From: Phymatolithon calcareum | Lineage: Eukaryota; Rhodophyta; Florideophyceae; Hapalidiales | Assembly: GCA_977006965.1 (NCBI GenBank) | Contig: OZ345380.1 | Span: 62,001-126,000, forward strand | Length of the DNA stretch: 64,000 bases | Direction: 5' to 3' | Part shown: positions 41,352-52,987 of the stretch, piece by piece | Layout: each line of letters begins with the position of its first letter | Position numbering within the stretch: position 1 is the stretch's first letter | Program-made: the position numbers and the translations under genes | The notes under the pieces: generated by a model | The model's database searches: none | What the model saw: only the letters and a program-made list of their open reading frames with translations | What the model was told of the DNA's origin: nothing

Positions 41352-43477
41352 CCCTGCTCCAATGTCAATGGGAATACGCAATGCACCTAACGCCGTGGTC
41401 GAAGTACATGTGGATCAGGTAGAAGGACTGTTCTACTCCCTAACATTTGGCCATTTTGCTAAGCGGAATAATGATCGAATGCGAACGCTATGCAGAATCA
41501 CACCACCAGAGCTGAGGCGCAAGATATTAGGAGAACACTTTGCGCTGCGACTCCTCCATGCAAAACGGAACCTGGAGAGAAGCAAGAACTACGAGGGCAA
41601 GGATGAGGACTTAGCACAGGCACAGAGGGATATTCGATACTTCGAAGAGCACGAACTGTTGAACGTCCCAGCGAAGAGGGCCGTGGAAGGAAAGGTCACC
41701 CACGAGGATGAGAAACTGCGAATATATTGGGCATGGAGCGCGACGGAGACGGCCAAAAAACGCAAAATCGCCGAGGATACGAGCGAGAATCCAAACCCCC
41801 TAGAACAAATCAAGTCGAGAAAACACAGGCTTTGGGCAGTCAAATAGTTTTTCGGCCACTTCCCTCCGCGAAATCCCTCGGCATATATTGGCAACTACGG
41901 CGAACTAGCAGCGATACTGCTGGAAACCCTTCAACTCAACCTAACGCAACCACAGATGAAGGATAGAACAGAAGAGGAAGTGAAACAAGCGATGGACAAA
42001 TTAATGATGCTAGAAAGCGAGATTGTGATAGCGAGGTAGGCTTGGAGACTGCCTGCCTTGACAGACTTTAGAAAGATCTGCGGTTTTATTCGAAACATAA
42101 AACCGAAATTTTGGCGACTTTGCTTTCACGGCGTCCAACGGTCTAGCTCCCCAGAGAAGGCGAGCAGTGTCGCGCTTCTCCTTACTAGAGCTCCCGGACA
42201 CCGTCCAGTAACTCTTAGGAACCTCCTCCCGGACAAGCACCGCTTGCCGGAGAACCGGATTGCCGTAGTTGTAGCCGTGCGATAGCTTCACTACTACTAC
42301 AAAAGACTATGAAGGGTGGGTGGGTGGTCAACAAAAGAACGCGGGCTGCCAACTCGAAAAGCTCTCCTGTCTAGCCTCCGCCGAGAAATCAGATATCACA
42401 CGAGTCCTTTGTGGGAAAAGGACAGCCGGTGTACCAAAAAGCTCCTCACGCTGTTCGCTGCCTTACGCGCGGTTCACGTCTCGGTTCAGGCACGTTCCGA
42501 AGTGCGTGCCTCCGTGTGAACGCGTCTGCAAGCTTGCGATGCGTGTGCTGGAGATCAAGGTTTCTTCAGCGTCTTGCTTGATATAGAGATTTCGATCGGC
42601 GAGGCTCGGACTCTAGAGCAGTTGCTGGCGACTGTGCGCGCCGGTGAGACTGTCACGCAAGCTTTAGACTCTGCGCTGCGTGCAGCTGTGTTTTCAACCG
42701 CCGCCGGGTGTACGCGCCTGTGAATGTGACGCACAGAGTCTCGGCCTGTCGCAGCCCGGCGCCGCGTGGCGCAACCTGATGAGAGGGTCGCATGGAAAGC
42801 GTCTAGAAGGCGTCCTTGGCCCGGTCGTCACGCGCGTAAGGGTTCTTCCAGGCGGCCACCGGTTGTGGCGCCCGGCGCTGTCGGGCGACCTAGATTGTCG
42901 CGAGAGCGTCTTAACGCGTGGCGGCTTCTCGAATGCCGCTAGTTGCGGCTCGAGACGGTGTCGAACGACCTGGCCCGGCACGGGGATCCTTCGCGCGGCG
43001 GTGCTCCTCGACTGCCACTGGTTGCGGCTCCAAGACAGTCATTAGCGATGTCGATCAACGCCCGGATGTCATCGCGCGTGGTCGCTTTCCCGCTGCCGCT
43101 GGATGCGTCACCGCGACAAACCAATGGGTATCGATTCATGCGGGGCACCGGCGGTAGTTGTCTTGTATGATAGAGGCGTATATGCCATCATCGGTGGTCT
43201 GCACGCAGTGTATGATCTCAAGAGGTAGGTGATGGCAGGATTGAGGAGGGCAAATCTGAGAAGAATTCCATACCTCCGCACCGTCTCTGGCCTTGCTGCT
43301 CAGACAAAGGATGTTCTTCGAAAAGGGTATGCAAGAGGAGATGATGGTGTGATGATGGAGGCGATATGCTGTAGTCTTCCCTGGAAGGGTTACAGCGCAA
43401 TGCGAAGCTGCTCTTGTGTCGGCGTGCGCCGGCGTTGAGGGCTTCTAAAATAAAATCCTACAATTTCCCCCCCCCCC
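41352..43477 (+). mobile_element. LINE remnant, copy C, interrupted by a 1.3 kb insertion
   Basis: The frame 41362-41847 reads VDQVEGLFYSLTFGHFAKRN and LCRITPPELRRK, the same remnant as 33583-34410. The 3' end at 43441-43477 has TAAAATCCTACAATTT before a C tract. Bases 42024-43328 have no counterpart in copy B. Confidence 0.65.
42024..43328. mobile_element. 1.3 kb GC-rich insertion of unknown type, private to copy C
   Basis: Copy B runs straight from GCAT to CTCGCTTTC (33734-33747 region) where copy C has 1305 extra bases flanked by AT on both sides. Bases 42450-43100 are strikingly GC-rich compared with the surroundings. Open frames on both strands there look like composition effects. No inverted ends or known domain are visible, so it may be filler DNA or an unfamiliar element. 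Confidence 0.45.
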
Positions 43478-43989
43478 AATTGGCTAGCGGTATTTGCAGT
43501 CGGCTGCTTCATCTACGGTCCACGAATGCTGGTTGGGCTGGCTGGTGCCAAAATCGTCGATCGATCAGCGGTTTCCTCAACAATCGGACTTTTTGGCTGG
43601 ATTGCCTATCTTGGAGCCGCAGTGTCGGGGTATCCACTCACGCGGATTGTAACGCGACTCGGATGGGGCGCGTACTTTGTGGCGTTGCAGGGTTCTCCGC
43701 AGCCGCTGTGCTTCTCCTATTACCAACGTGGCGACTTGGCATGGGCTCCAAGACGAAGCCGAAGCCGGAGCCTATGATCGAGATGGTGCCAGAACTGAAA
43801 ACTGTGCCTCTGCCAATGCCGCTCGTTGGACAGATCGTGCAGTGCGCCAAGTGCAGCGGCACTGGCATCGTGATGCGACTGGAATGCGGCCCGGCAACAC
43901 TGGCGCAGACGCTGAGTTGCCGATATATCGACGTCAACTGTACTGAGTGTGCCGGAGGCGGCTACCTCACGCTTGCGAAACCGGCATGA
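43478..43989 (+). pseudogene. Copy C of the SLC37/GlpT-like fragment with zinc-knuckle tail
   Basis: It begins NWLAVFAVGCFIYGPRMLVG and continues through GWIAYLGAAVSGYPL and WGAYFVALQG, then shifts frame by one base. In the shifted frame AAAVLLLLPTWRLGMGSK runs without a break into the tail with CAKCSGTG and CTECAGGG. This copy shows that transporter and tail are contiguous. It ends at the TGA 43987-43989. The N-terminal half is missing, as in copy B. Confidence 0.6.
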
Positions 43990-45341
43990 GCGTATGTAGT
44001 TTTCTTTTCTTTCGGGCGCAATTCGTTCGCAATGGCGGTTCAGAGAAGCTCTGATGCTGATCATCAGTTGAGCATGCGTGATTTTTTGGCGAGTGTTGAG
44101 ATTCGAATCCGACCGCCATCGCGCCGGCATGTGTTTCTTCCTATTGTACTACAGTATTCTATTGCTACGTGATGAGACTATGATTACGTGAATGGCCAAG
44201 GTGTGGAAAGGCGCGCAAGTTGTTGACACTTACTGCGTTGATAGGTAAGCTAACAGAGCGTTTGAGGCAGTGATGTTTTTTGGAACTGAAGTGTTGTTAG
44301 GGCTTCAATCGGAAGCGCTCTGCTCGCTGCCTTCCGTGTATGATAGCTCCATAAAGAATTTTTCTCGATGAGACTTCACGCTTAGACTGAGGACGAAACG
44401 GTCATAGCGGGAAACGTGTGCACATGCATGCTACCCCGTGCAACGGCATAGTTTTGCAGGGTCCCTTCTGGACACGTACGTTTATAGACAGATGAAGCCG
44501 CGGCTTCGGCTTTTGCGGATGAATTCCAAGAAAAAATCATAAAGCGAGGCCGCCTTACTATATGTAGCGTCGAATTTTCCTTTTGTCCGGGCCGGTTGAG
44601 TTCACTTCATGTCACGTCTCCGAAGCTGCCTTAGTTGAAGCCACTGGGTCACCTCTACCGTGTAGCGCCAAAGTACGAGAAATGGTGGCAACTACATTGC
44701 TCGCGGACGAATGGCAATGCTACAGTACGGCACAGTACTTTGCCACATTCAACGTGAATCGTGGAATCACCGCAGTTGCTTCGGGTGGAATCGTCTAATG
44801 ACGAGCGGCAGGTAGAGAAGAAGCGTGCTTACAATTATCATACAGTAGCTACAGTAGCAGGATTAACGCCCTGCCGTAATCTATCATAAGTAGTGTAAGA
44901 ATGTATCATGTCTGACCATTGCCTCTCGTATCGGTCATACTCGCTTCCACTCGCAACATCCGCAATCTCACTCTGATTTAAATACTGCTTTCATCTCCAC
45001 ATCTCACTTCTCTCAAGAAGGCCATAACCGACATCTGCTCTCCACATACAACCCCGACACTGTTAACGACAACCGTTCTAGCTACACATACAGCTTCCTC
45101 AATCTACAGCAACATTAAATGGGACCTGCACGACATCAACTTCGCGTGCAGGGTACCGCTCTAGACTTCTTGCCCATATGCGCGAGTGGGGTCCACAATT
45201 CCTTAAGATGGAACGCTCTGATCTCTCCCGCAGTTCAGGCATTACAATCTTACAGTAGAGGTAAATATATAGAAGCAGTGCTTGCTAGCCCCATAACAGG
45301 AATAAGCATTCATTTTTATTAGTCACCCAATCCATGCATCT

Positions 45342-45378
45342 TGCAATCTCGTTGATATTAAATATCAACGAGATTGCA
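45342..45378. repeat. Perfect 37-base palindrome
   Basis: Two 18-base arms (TGCAATCTCGTTGATATT and its inverse) around one A. Copy B keeps only an 11-base core at 30756-30778. It is a cruciform-prone site between the Z gene start and the duplicated non-coding block. Confidence 0.8.
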
Positions 45379-45695
45379 GGATGGACAAATTTTGTTCTTC
45401 TCCTGTACCACCTCCTTCCATTGAGCACATAGACACACCTGGGTCCTCTCTCGCTGTCAGCCTACAGCATATGCCACAATGGCATTGTGATCACAATTTA
45501 GAAATTGTGACCGCAGATTGCAAACCTTACCCAACAACTCAGTCCTATCGTCTGCAAATTCTCGTTGAATTCGTGTGTCAGCACTACTTGATACTTTGGT
45601 GCCCGAAAACGAGGCAATCTGCCCACGTCTCGCTACCACAACACTGTTCAAGACGTTCTAATTGTTTCGCAAAGGCTACAGCTCATGCTTGATCT

Positions 45696-46940
45696 ATGGC
45701 GCCACTGCCTATGTACAACAATGCAATATCCGCAACTGCTCACGCCGTCGTCGGCGGATCGAAAGCAGCACTAAGCTGGTCCACCATTCTCGCCTTCATT
45801 TCCATACTTTTCGCTGCCATGCAAGGCACCCTTGTGATGGAGTCTGCAGATCCATGTCGGATCTCTTTCCGCAAGTTGAGCATTCTGTTAGGTCTTGAGG
45901 CGGCAGAAGTGCTCGTTGCAATTGTTTCAGAGGTGCTATCTTTCGTGCAGTTACGTCGGACGCTGACGTTGCGACTGCAGTGGCTACAGTTTGTGGCACC
46001 TTGTGCGTTGGTAATAGGCCTCATGGGCATTCTACTTGATGTGTATTACACGATCAGGTCGGCGAGCAACTGTCGCGTTAGATGGAGCCCATTCTCGGCT
46101 TCTGGACACGGTTCGGGCAACTGGTTGGTAAAGCGTTCGGAGATGTCGTAGCTCGTGGCGACAACGGTGTGCTCGATAGCGCTTGTTGGATGGCGGCAAC
46201 GATGGTGGTGGATTGCGTCATCAGTTAGTGCAGATTCGGCGAGAAGAGCAAGTGAAGGAAATACAGCGCTAAGCGTTGGAGTGGTGGGATTTTGTGTCGG
46301 ATGGGGAATTCTTGTTTCCCTGAGCACGCTCAACGTAGTGTTCACCTCGCTTAAAAGGCAGGATCTCATGAGTTTTTGGTATGTTTTCCATCCTAATCGC
46401 TTTTTCGATAGCCAGATTGTCATGCAATCGCTGGCAACAAGGGAAAACACAGAACCCGTGAGCTCACAACCGCGCTCAGATTAACCACTTGATGTTTTCG
46501 AGAATCCCTTGGAGGGTTTGGGTAACTTTTTCACGACGAGGGAAAGAACGGATCAGCTGATATCACAACAGAGAACACTGGAACAACTACGACACGGCAT
46601 TAATCAAGATGACACCGACGAAGAGGCTCTAAAGTGTCAGCTAAGAATAGCACCGCTCCATGTCGGGAATGCAATAGTTGGTGATGAAAAGGACGCAATC
46701 TACAAGGAAAATGAAAGTGCTGGTTTTCTTCGTTCATGGCTTACTATGATGGAGCACGGTTCAACTCTCCCGTTGCTTGTGTCTGCACTTGCTGCTGTTG
46801 CACAGATGAGGGACAAAATGGACGAAGAGACTTTCAGCGCGATGAAGGAGCTGGCAGACGTCGTGATTGTTTTGGGGTTCGTCGAGATCGCAATTGCACT
46901 GAAGTCGCTTTTGTGGGGTGTGAGTGGGAGTAGCGACAAC
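45696..46940 (+). pseudogene. Family Z membrane protein 2, N-terminal and middle parts
   Basis: This has the best preserved N-terminus of the family: MAPLPMYNNAISATAHAVVG then about five hydrophobic segments, a loop with FHPNRFFDSQ and ENTEPVSSQP, the block IAPLHVGNAIVGDEKD, and two further hydrophobic segments ending SLLWGVSGS. Two in-frame stops break it: TAG at 46149-46151, where Z1 reads MVYLV, and TAA at 46482-46484. The hAT starts at 46941 after GCGACAAC. The protein would have about seven membrane segments and be about 480 residues. Family and function are unknown. Confidence 0.75.
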
Positions 46941-49241
46941 CAGGGTATGGATAAATATAACGGGAATTTCCGTACACGGCAGTATCGACCAATACGTACT
47001 GTACTGGACTCTGAGATGCGTACGGCAATACGTATTGGGTTTCTATTAGGTTGTGCGTCCACTCATCAAGACTGTGAAAGTATCGTGTTAAATGCTGTTT
47101 GTGATGTTCCAAATTGTTCACCACTTTCATTCTCGCCCCCTTCCTATCGTCCGTGACTCAATTGTTGACGACGACATGCCGGACCAAACTACTCGTCCGA
47201 AAATGCGAGCTGTCGTCGAGATGCTAATGACGAAGCGTCCCGATGTCTTCTGCAATGTTCGTCCGAAAAAAGGAGGACCAGAACGAGCAAACGTTCCACA
47301 CTTCGAATTTTCATGCCCACTTGGCGATGAATGCAGAAATGATGGGACAGTGCGATTCGAGAAAGGCACAGGATACACAAACGCATTCAAACATCTTGTT
47401 TCTTGTTTGTCCCATGGTGATGTAGACCATCTATATCAAACGTACGAAACCGCCCTCGCTCAGCAGCGGCGTGTTGGAATCCTCAAGCGCAAGGAATTTT
47501 TCGCTACTTCGCTTGCAGCAACGGAGAAAGAGCGAGCAGTACACGCCTACATTGAGCTTGTTACTGATCTCGATTTGTCGCTTGCAGTTATCGAGAGCCG
47601 CGTATTACGTCGAAATGTGATACACAAGCACCCTATCAATGTCAAGTACTTCAAAGATGTTCTTTTCACACTAACGGAACTCGTTGAACAAGATATTGGG
47701 CGTGAAATGATGGGCACGCGAGGTGCAATTGTGCATGACGGCTGGACGAATTGCGGTACGCACTACTTCGGGGTTTACGCGTCATACATGCGGAAAGTAT
47801 CGGTTATACGAAATGGTGTAACACAAGTTATCGAAGAACATGCACTGCCACTACTTTCTGTCAGCCCTATGGCAAACGTGAGAGATGACGGTGAGCAAGA
47901 GACTGGAGAATCGCATACTTTCGATGCGTTGACACACGTACGGCACATTGAACAGGTGTTTGAGTTTTACAGCGTTGATGTTCACGATTGGACTGTTTGT
48001 TCAATTGCAGACAATTGCGCAGTCAATAAGCGACTTGCACGACTTTTGAACGTTCCTCATGTTGGTTGTTTTTCTCACAAATTGAATCTGGAGGTGAACA
48101 GTATGTTGACAGCGGACTTGGTCCTCAAGAGCATAGTTGAGTCGGTTCATAAAACTATGCTACATTGCAAGCGAAAGTTAACACACCGTGCTATGCTACG
48201 AAACCTGACTCATTTAGCTCCTGTTCTGCACAATACGACGAGGTGGTCGAGCAAGTATGAAATGCTGAAACGATTTACAGAAATTCGCGGTGAACTTCTT
48301 CAGGTCGCCGACACGGAAGGAGCGACTGTTTCTGTCGACAGAAGTGCTACGTTTCAACAAAAGGTGTCGAAATATTCGAAAATGATGGGCGAGATTGACA
48401 GCGTGACGAAACTTCTACAGAGTAAAACTTCGACGTTGGCGGATTGTCGAATGTATGTCGATGCTTTGCTGCATGATGTCGACCAGTACCGAAACGACGA
48501 GATTTCTGTTTTGTATGGATGTCCCTTGGGCAAGACATACTTACCTATCGACGCCCGTATCGCACCAAATTCTGACTTTGAATCCGGTGTTGTCAAAATT
48601 CAACGTGGAAATGTCACAGGAATGACAGACCTCGAGAAAGAAGCGTGCAAAAAACTACGAACTCCGGAATTTGAAATGACCGCTGAGCTATCAAATCCTA
48701 CAATGTCAGTAGTTGAGAGGATCGCGTTACGAAAGCGACGTCGTCTTAATGAAACTCACAAATACGTCAACTGCGATTTTATTTTGGGATCGGCAGCTGA
48801 GGTGGAACGACTGTGGTCTGTTGCGAAGAACATACTCAGAGAAAACCGCAAGTTAATGACGCCGCTTTTGTTTGAAGCTCTACTGTTCTTGAAAGTGAAA
48901 AAAGGATACTGGGGCCTTGACGCAGTATGTAAGGCAATGAAAAAAGCTCGAAGTAACAAAGTGAAGGCTCGAATCCAAGAAGACGCAGAGCAGTTGTCGA
49001 TGTACACCGGCGAGGGAGACGAGTAGTAGATGTACGGAAATACGTATTGGACCACGTGAGTAAACGTGTACAGTATTGAATTTTGTACTGGAGCACGAAG
49101 ACGAATACTTTTCCGTTATATTTATCGCAACCCCGAGTAAATGTACGGAAATACGTATTGGACCACGTGAAGTAAACGTGTATTGAATTTTGTACTGGAG
49201 CACCAAGACGAATACGTATCCGTTATATTTATCGCAACCCT
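46941..49241 (+). mobile_element. hAT transposon, copy 2 (autonomous type)
   Basis: The left end is CAGGGTATGGATAAATATAA after the target half GCGACAAC (46933-46940, in Z2). The right end is ATCGCAACCC followed by T and GT14 sequence (ACGAGCAC). It carries the same doubled terminal module (49029-49241) as copy 1. It lies in opposite orientation to copy 1 with nearly identical sequence over the full 2.3 kb. Confidence 0.88.
47092..49026 (+). CDS. hAT family transposase, copy 2
   Basis: 644 residues, identical to the protein at 38518-40452 except for three substitutions (FYSVDVHDWTVCS for FYGVDVHDWTICS, and RSNK for RSDK). The BED finger, HDGWT, ADNCAVNK, GCFSHKLNL and AEVERLW blocks are all intact. 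The start codon lies 151 bases inside the element. It is likely able to mobilise both copies and any shorter relatives with the same ends. Confidence 0.88.
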   Translation: MLFVMFQIVHHFHSRPLPIVRDSIVDDDMPDQTTRPKMRAVVEMLMTKRPDVFCNVRPKKGGPERANVPHFEFSCPLGDECRNDGTVRFEKGTGYTNAFKHLVSCLSHGDVDHLYQTYETALAQQRRVGILKRKEFFATSLAATEKERAVHAYIELVTDLDLSLAVIESRVLRRNVIHKHPINVKYFKDVLFTLTELVEQDIGREMMGTRGAIVHDGWTNCGTHYFGVYASYMRKVSVIRNGVTQVIEEHALPLLSVSPMANVRDDGEQETGESHTFDALTHVRHIEQVFEFYSVDVHDWTVCSIADNCAVNKRLARLLNVPHVGCFSHKLNLEVNSMLTADLVLKSIVESVHKTMLHCKRKLTHRAMLRNLTHLAPVLHNTTRWSSKYEMLKRFTEIRGELLQVADTEGATVSVDRSATFQQKVSKYSKMMGEIDSVTKLLQSKTSTLADCRMYVDALLHDVDQYRNDEISVLYGCPLGKTYLPIDARIAPNSDFESGVVKIQRGNVTGMTDLEKEACKKLRTPEFEMTAELSNPTMSVVERIALRKRRRLNETHKYVNCDFILGSAAEVERLWSVAKNILRENRKLMTPLLFEALLFLKVKKGYWGLDAVCKAMKKARSNKVKARIQEDAEQLSMYTGEGDE

Positions 49242-50272
49242 ACGAGCACAGAATCAATCTCGTCCAGAAGTGCGGCATGCGAGGTGGAAAACTTACGAGC
49301 AAATATGGCACCGCTGCTCATCAGACCATGATGTAGCTCGGGGCCCTGCGGCCCATCAAGAAACGCAGGACGAGCAAAGGCAGCGGTAGCATTGCTCCAC
49401 ACTATGTGACGGAGAGCATCCCAAGCGACTGGAAATCGAGGACTAGATAGTGCGAGCAAGGTAGGAAAATAATGCTCGTCGGATGCACGCGAATTTGCGA
49501 GAATCGCGAGAAGGCGACGTGCGTCCGCGGAATCAACAGAGTGGGCCGCAAATTCGGCAGAGAGAATTACCCGGCCCTCGGCTTTCTTGAGGGGCAGGGC
49601 CTCGGGATGGGCGACCGGGTGCGGTACATTGACATTCGCGAGATCGCCGCCAATACCCCATAGCGCCGGGTCTATGTGCAGGGCGGCAAAGCGGCGCTCG
49701 AAGAACCAGCTCTCTGGACGCGTGGATTTTTGTGGCTGAAAGAAATTCAATCCCTTCAGGGCCGGGTTTGACAGCAGTGCGCCTAGCGACGATGCGGATA
49801 CAAGGGGATAGTCAGATGCGGAGATGTTGATGAAGAACGACCACGGCACTCGTGAGCGTTCAGCAAGAAGTATGGAGATCGCGTCCAAGGTGGCTAAGAG
49901 CATTGATACGCCAGCGTATGCGACCGGATGTGACGGGACGATGCGAATGTTGTGCGGGTACTTGGCGAGCAGTGTTTTCGCAAGCGAATCGCGATGCGCA
50001 TGTGGAATTTTCGCATCGAGATGAACGGCATACACATTGCAAGAATGCCAAACCGCATCGAGCAAGCGTGGTATCTGCGACACAGAGGTCACTGATGCTT
50101 GAATGGAAAGCGCGAGACGGACATGTCGCCCACATCGCGGGAATCGGAGAGCAGATACTGCGATCAGTGTCAGGCACAATGCGAAAAGAAGTAATATCGC
50201 CGCTCCAAGCCTGTGGCGGCGGGAACGAATACGCACTAAGCGTCGCCATCGCATTCCCGTGCGCGACGCCAT
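49242..50272 (-). pseudogene. GT14 copy 3, N-terminal 344 residues
   Basis: Starts at ATG 50272 (MASRTGMRWRR). It matches the intact copies through SFFINISASDYPL, SDEHYFPTLL and SSGAIFARKFS up to DSVLVG, then reads LR and stop from the hAT end. It is more diverged in the N-terminal anchor (ILLLFALCLTLIAVSALRF) than copies 1 and 2 are from each other. The catalytic core is nearly complete, so a truncated protein is conceivable, but the last 55 residues are lost to the insertion and inversion. Confidence 0.82.
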
Positions 50273-51491
50273 GCCTAATACGCATTGGTTTTCGCAGCGT
50301 GAGCACAGTGCGCATGTGCACAGAAGATGTGACCATTGGACCGGGCCCAGCGAGAGGCAGACCAGGCCGTAAAGGTGATATGTGAGTGGATGTCCGCTTT
50401 CCAGGTCGCTGAGAATTCGATATAGCTATTGTGATTGATATCCACCTCAACATCTCACAGCATCAGCCGAATAGCCGTGACGATGGGAGATAAGGGGTGT
50501 TTGGTACAAGCGTACGCAAGCATTTGTTGGCTGTGCCGGGCCTGTTGCGAACGACGTGCAGCTACTTCCGTCTTTGAGAAGCACTCGGAATAACGACCGC
50601 AGAGTGCGGCTTTTATCGAGCGCGCACCACCGTCATGGTGACAGTTAAGGTCACGAGGCGCTGCGGGAAAGGCAGATCGTTTGTCAGCTTGTTGAAAACG
50701 CTCGCGCCACGAGCAGGTATCGGACGCAAACCATGTTTTGAGGCGGATAAGAAGGATAGAGGAATTGGACCTGTGAGGAGTATGGCGAGCGAGGAAAATG
50801 CGTGGAAAGTATTTCTAAGAGATGAGAAAGGTTGTTTCTCCTCCGTTTTCCAGCGCATACTCATGTGTTGAAACCAAGATTGAACCGCTGGTCGTTTGAG
50901 CCTCATGGAAAGGAATACAAATCGAGCATGCAAGCAAAGGCAGATATGGAATGGATAAGAACGTTGGCGGGTGCATGTGAATGAGATCTGGGGCTGGAGG
51001 GCGTCTTCAAAAATATACATCTATGAACGGGTGAGCCCGAGTGCACACCACCACAATAATAGGAGTGGTAGTCATGGTGCGCTGGTACATGATTTATCGG
51101 CAGCGGTAGCGCTCACTGCCGAACTGGAGGAGAATCATGGACACCAAGCAGCCAAACGGGAAAGGAACAGCCGTTCACGGCGGCGATTGTTGGAGCACTG
51201 CTTGCCTTCGGTATCGCCGCGCACCGCACGCAGCCGTTCGTCCGCAATGATGCTGGGTCGGTCAGAATGCGATTGTGCAACGACTCGCACGCGCTGTCCG
51301 CGTTATCAGCGACTATCGCGGATGTCGAACGCGTCGCTCATGATGCCAGGCTTGACGCAGTACGACAGGTAGGGTTAGCGCAACTTCAGAAGGAATTCCT
51401 CAGTCTTTTTCCTCGAAATCTGTGTATTTCACAGTGCAGTAGTGCATGTCGTTTGGAGTTGGTGTGCATGCGCTGCCCAAGGCGACAGGAA

Positions 51492-51717
51492 ATGGGAGAA
51501 ATTGTATGTTTTTATTTTACAAGCCCTCAACGCCAGTATATCCGACAACAGAGCAGCTTGGGTCTCAGTAACTACCCTGTGTAACAATTATGTTCCCAAA
51601 TCACAATTGCTGCACTCATCTCCATCATCTCCAACTCTAGTATCCATCACTTGCTACGTTGTTCTTCTTCGCAGTAAAAATTGCCGAGTAGGGCAAACCT
51701 CCGCAGTCGGAGGTCCG
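51492..51717 (-). mobile_element. Short LINE 3'-end insertion with target duplication
   Basis: GCGACAGGAA flanks it on both sides (51482-51491 and 51718-51727); copies A and B have the single uninterrupted site (near 16378). The inner left end (GAAATTGTATGTTTTTATTTT) resembles the 3' end of the LINE remnant at 33600 (GAAATTGTAGGATTTTATTT), so this is a heavily 5'-truncated copy of that LINE family. Confidence 0.65.
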
Positions 51718-52565
51718 GCGACAGGAATACAGAACTGCAAGTTTGAGGGTCGTGGAGGCAGCTTCTGGAAGACTCCATCTGCGCTTGATCGGCGCATACT
51801 GCCCGTGGCTTCTTGTAGGAATGATGTCGGGTTATGCATGTGTTTCTATCGATGTTCCGGTTCGCAGGTACAGTACTTAAATTGGGTTGGGGGTGAAGGT
51901 TAAGATGTGGACTCACTTGGCCTGGGGCAAGCTTGAAAACAGTACGTAATGTTTCTGATTCCTCACTGTTCCGCTTGAGTGACACAAAGTCCAAGAACAG
52001 TATTCCACAAATGGCCGTAGTTGCATACCAACGATGTCTGCACTCCAAGTTGTTGGAAAGTACTATCACGCGCACTCTCACAACCCAATAGCGAGGACAT
52101 CAACGATCATCGGGGGTATACTTTCTTCAATAAAAGAACCCGCACAGAAGATTTCACTGTGTGGGGGTGCTCTCTAGTGTGCTTTCTCGACACACACAAC
52201 TGCGCGACTACAACCGCGATCGTTTCAATATTCGATTTCTCCAACATTAACACTGAATGTGGGTTAAGAAGTTCGGCAACAAATAAGTTATTGGGATTTC
52301 CGCGCCCTGAAGATCTTACATTTTGAATGCCGGCATCTTATTCAATCAATATTATTGACACGTATAGGTTATCGCCTGAAACTTAAGGGACCAGCCATGA
52401 AAAGGAATCACGAGCGACGTCACAAGGGAGGGACCGAAATCACGCCCGCGGGACTACCGAGTGGTTTCGAATCATGGCCGTTCCCGAAAGTTGAGGGCGT
52501 TAACCGGCTTATCAGCCCTGTTTTGAGGTTCATACAGGGAGTAGACTTCCCCTTTTCATTTCGGT

Positions 52566-52987
52566 CGGCGGTGTGACATTGGATATGTCACCCGGAATGA
52601 TACTTTGGGGAACAATTTGGCCATTTTTTACCTAAATGATGACGTTTCGGGCCGTTTCAAATCCCTTCTCGAGCTCGTTGGGGTATAATCGATTCAGCAC
52701 GACTTAAAAACCAGGTGATAATTGACAATGTAAGCTTCGAGGATTGTCTCCACGACTGTTTCCACAGGCGGAAGACATTCAAATTCTGGACCATGCAGGG
52801 GTTGCGCCAATTCCATTGCTATCAATTTAATTGCAATTTTTCCCAATTCCACCCAAATTGGTTCTTCGAACTGAATTGCAATTCGAATTGGTCGCACCTA
52901 ATACTGAGGATCGTAGTAGATGAACATTGGACCAGGGGAATGTTATGGGGGGGGGGCGAGTAAAGCAGAATGTTGAGGGAATCAACG
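52566..52987. other. No recognised gene; AT-rich with short palindromic runs
   Basis: It separates the third unit flank from the minisatellite. Runs such as GAATTGCAATTCGAATTGG (near 52871) are self-complementary. No coding signal. Confidence 0.35.

Larger units (their letters stand above)
40611..46940. repeat. Tandem unit, copy C, inverted segment
   Basis: Read on the minus strand this has the same order as 29503-34800: Z gene, palindrome, non-coding blocks, transporter fragment, LINE remnant, GT14 3' end. It is inverted relative to copies A and B, and both borders are hAT copies. The gene-free part 43990-45341 matches 30780-32610 minus the solo LTR and shows no gene. Confidence 0.85.
49242..52565. 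repeat. Tandem unit, copy C, uninverted part (GT14 5' part and flank)
   Basis: It aligns with 14115-17260 (copy A) and 35005-38145 (copy B) but is visibly more diverged, with small indels (an extra ~45 bases near 50500) and one LINE-derived insertion at 51492-51717. The similarity fades at about 52565, just before the Z tail would begin. The flank shows no firm gene. Confidence 0.8.

Noticed and set aside
42450-43170. Overlapping GC-rich frames on both strands as genes
   Set aside because: Many frames stay open together because stop codons are rare in GC-rich DNA; none shows a motif.
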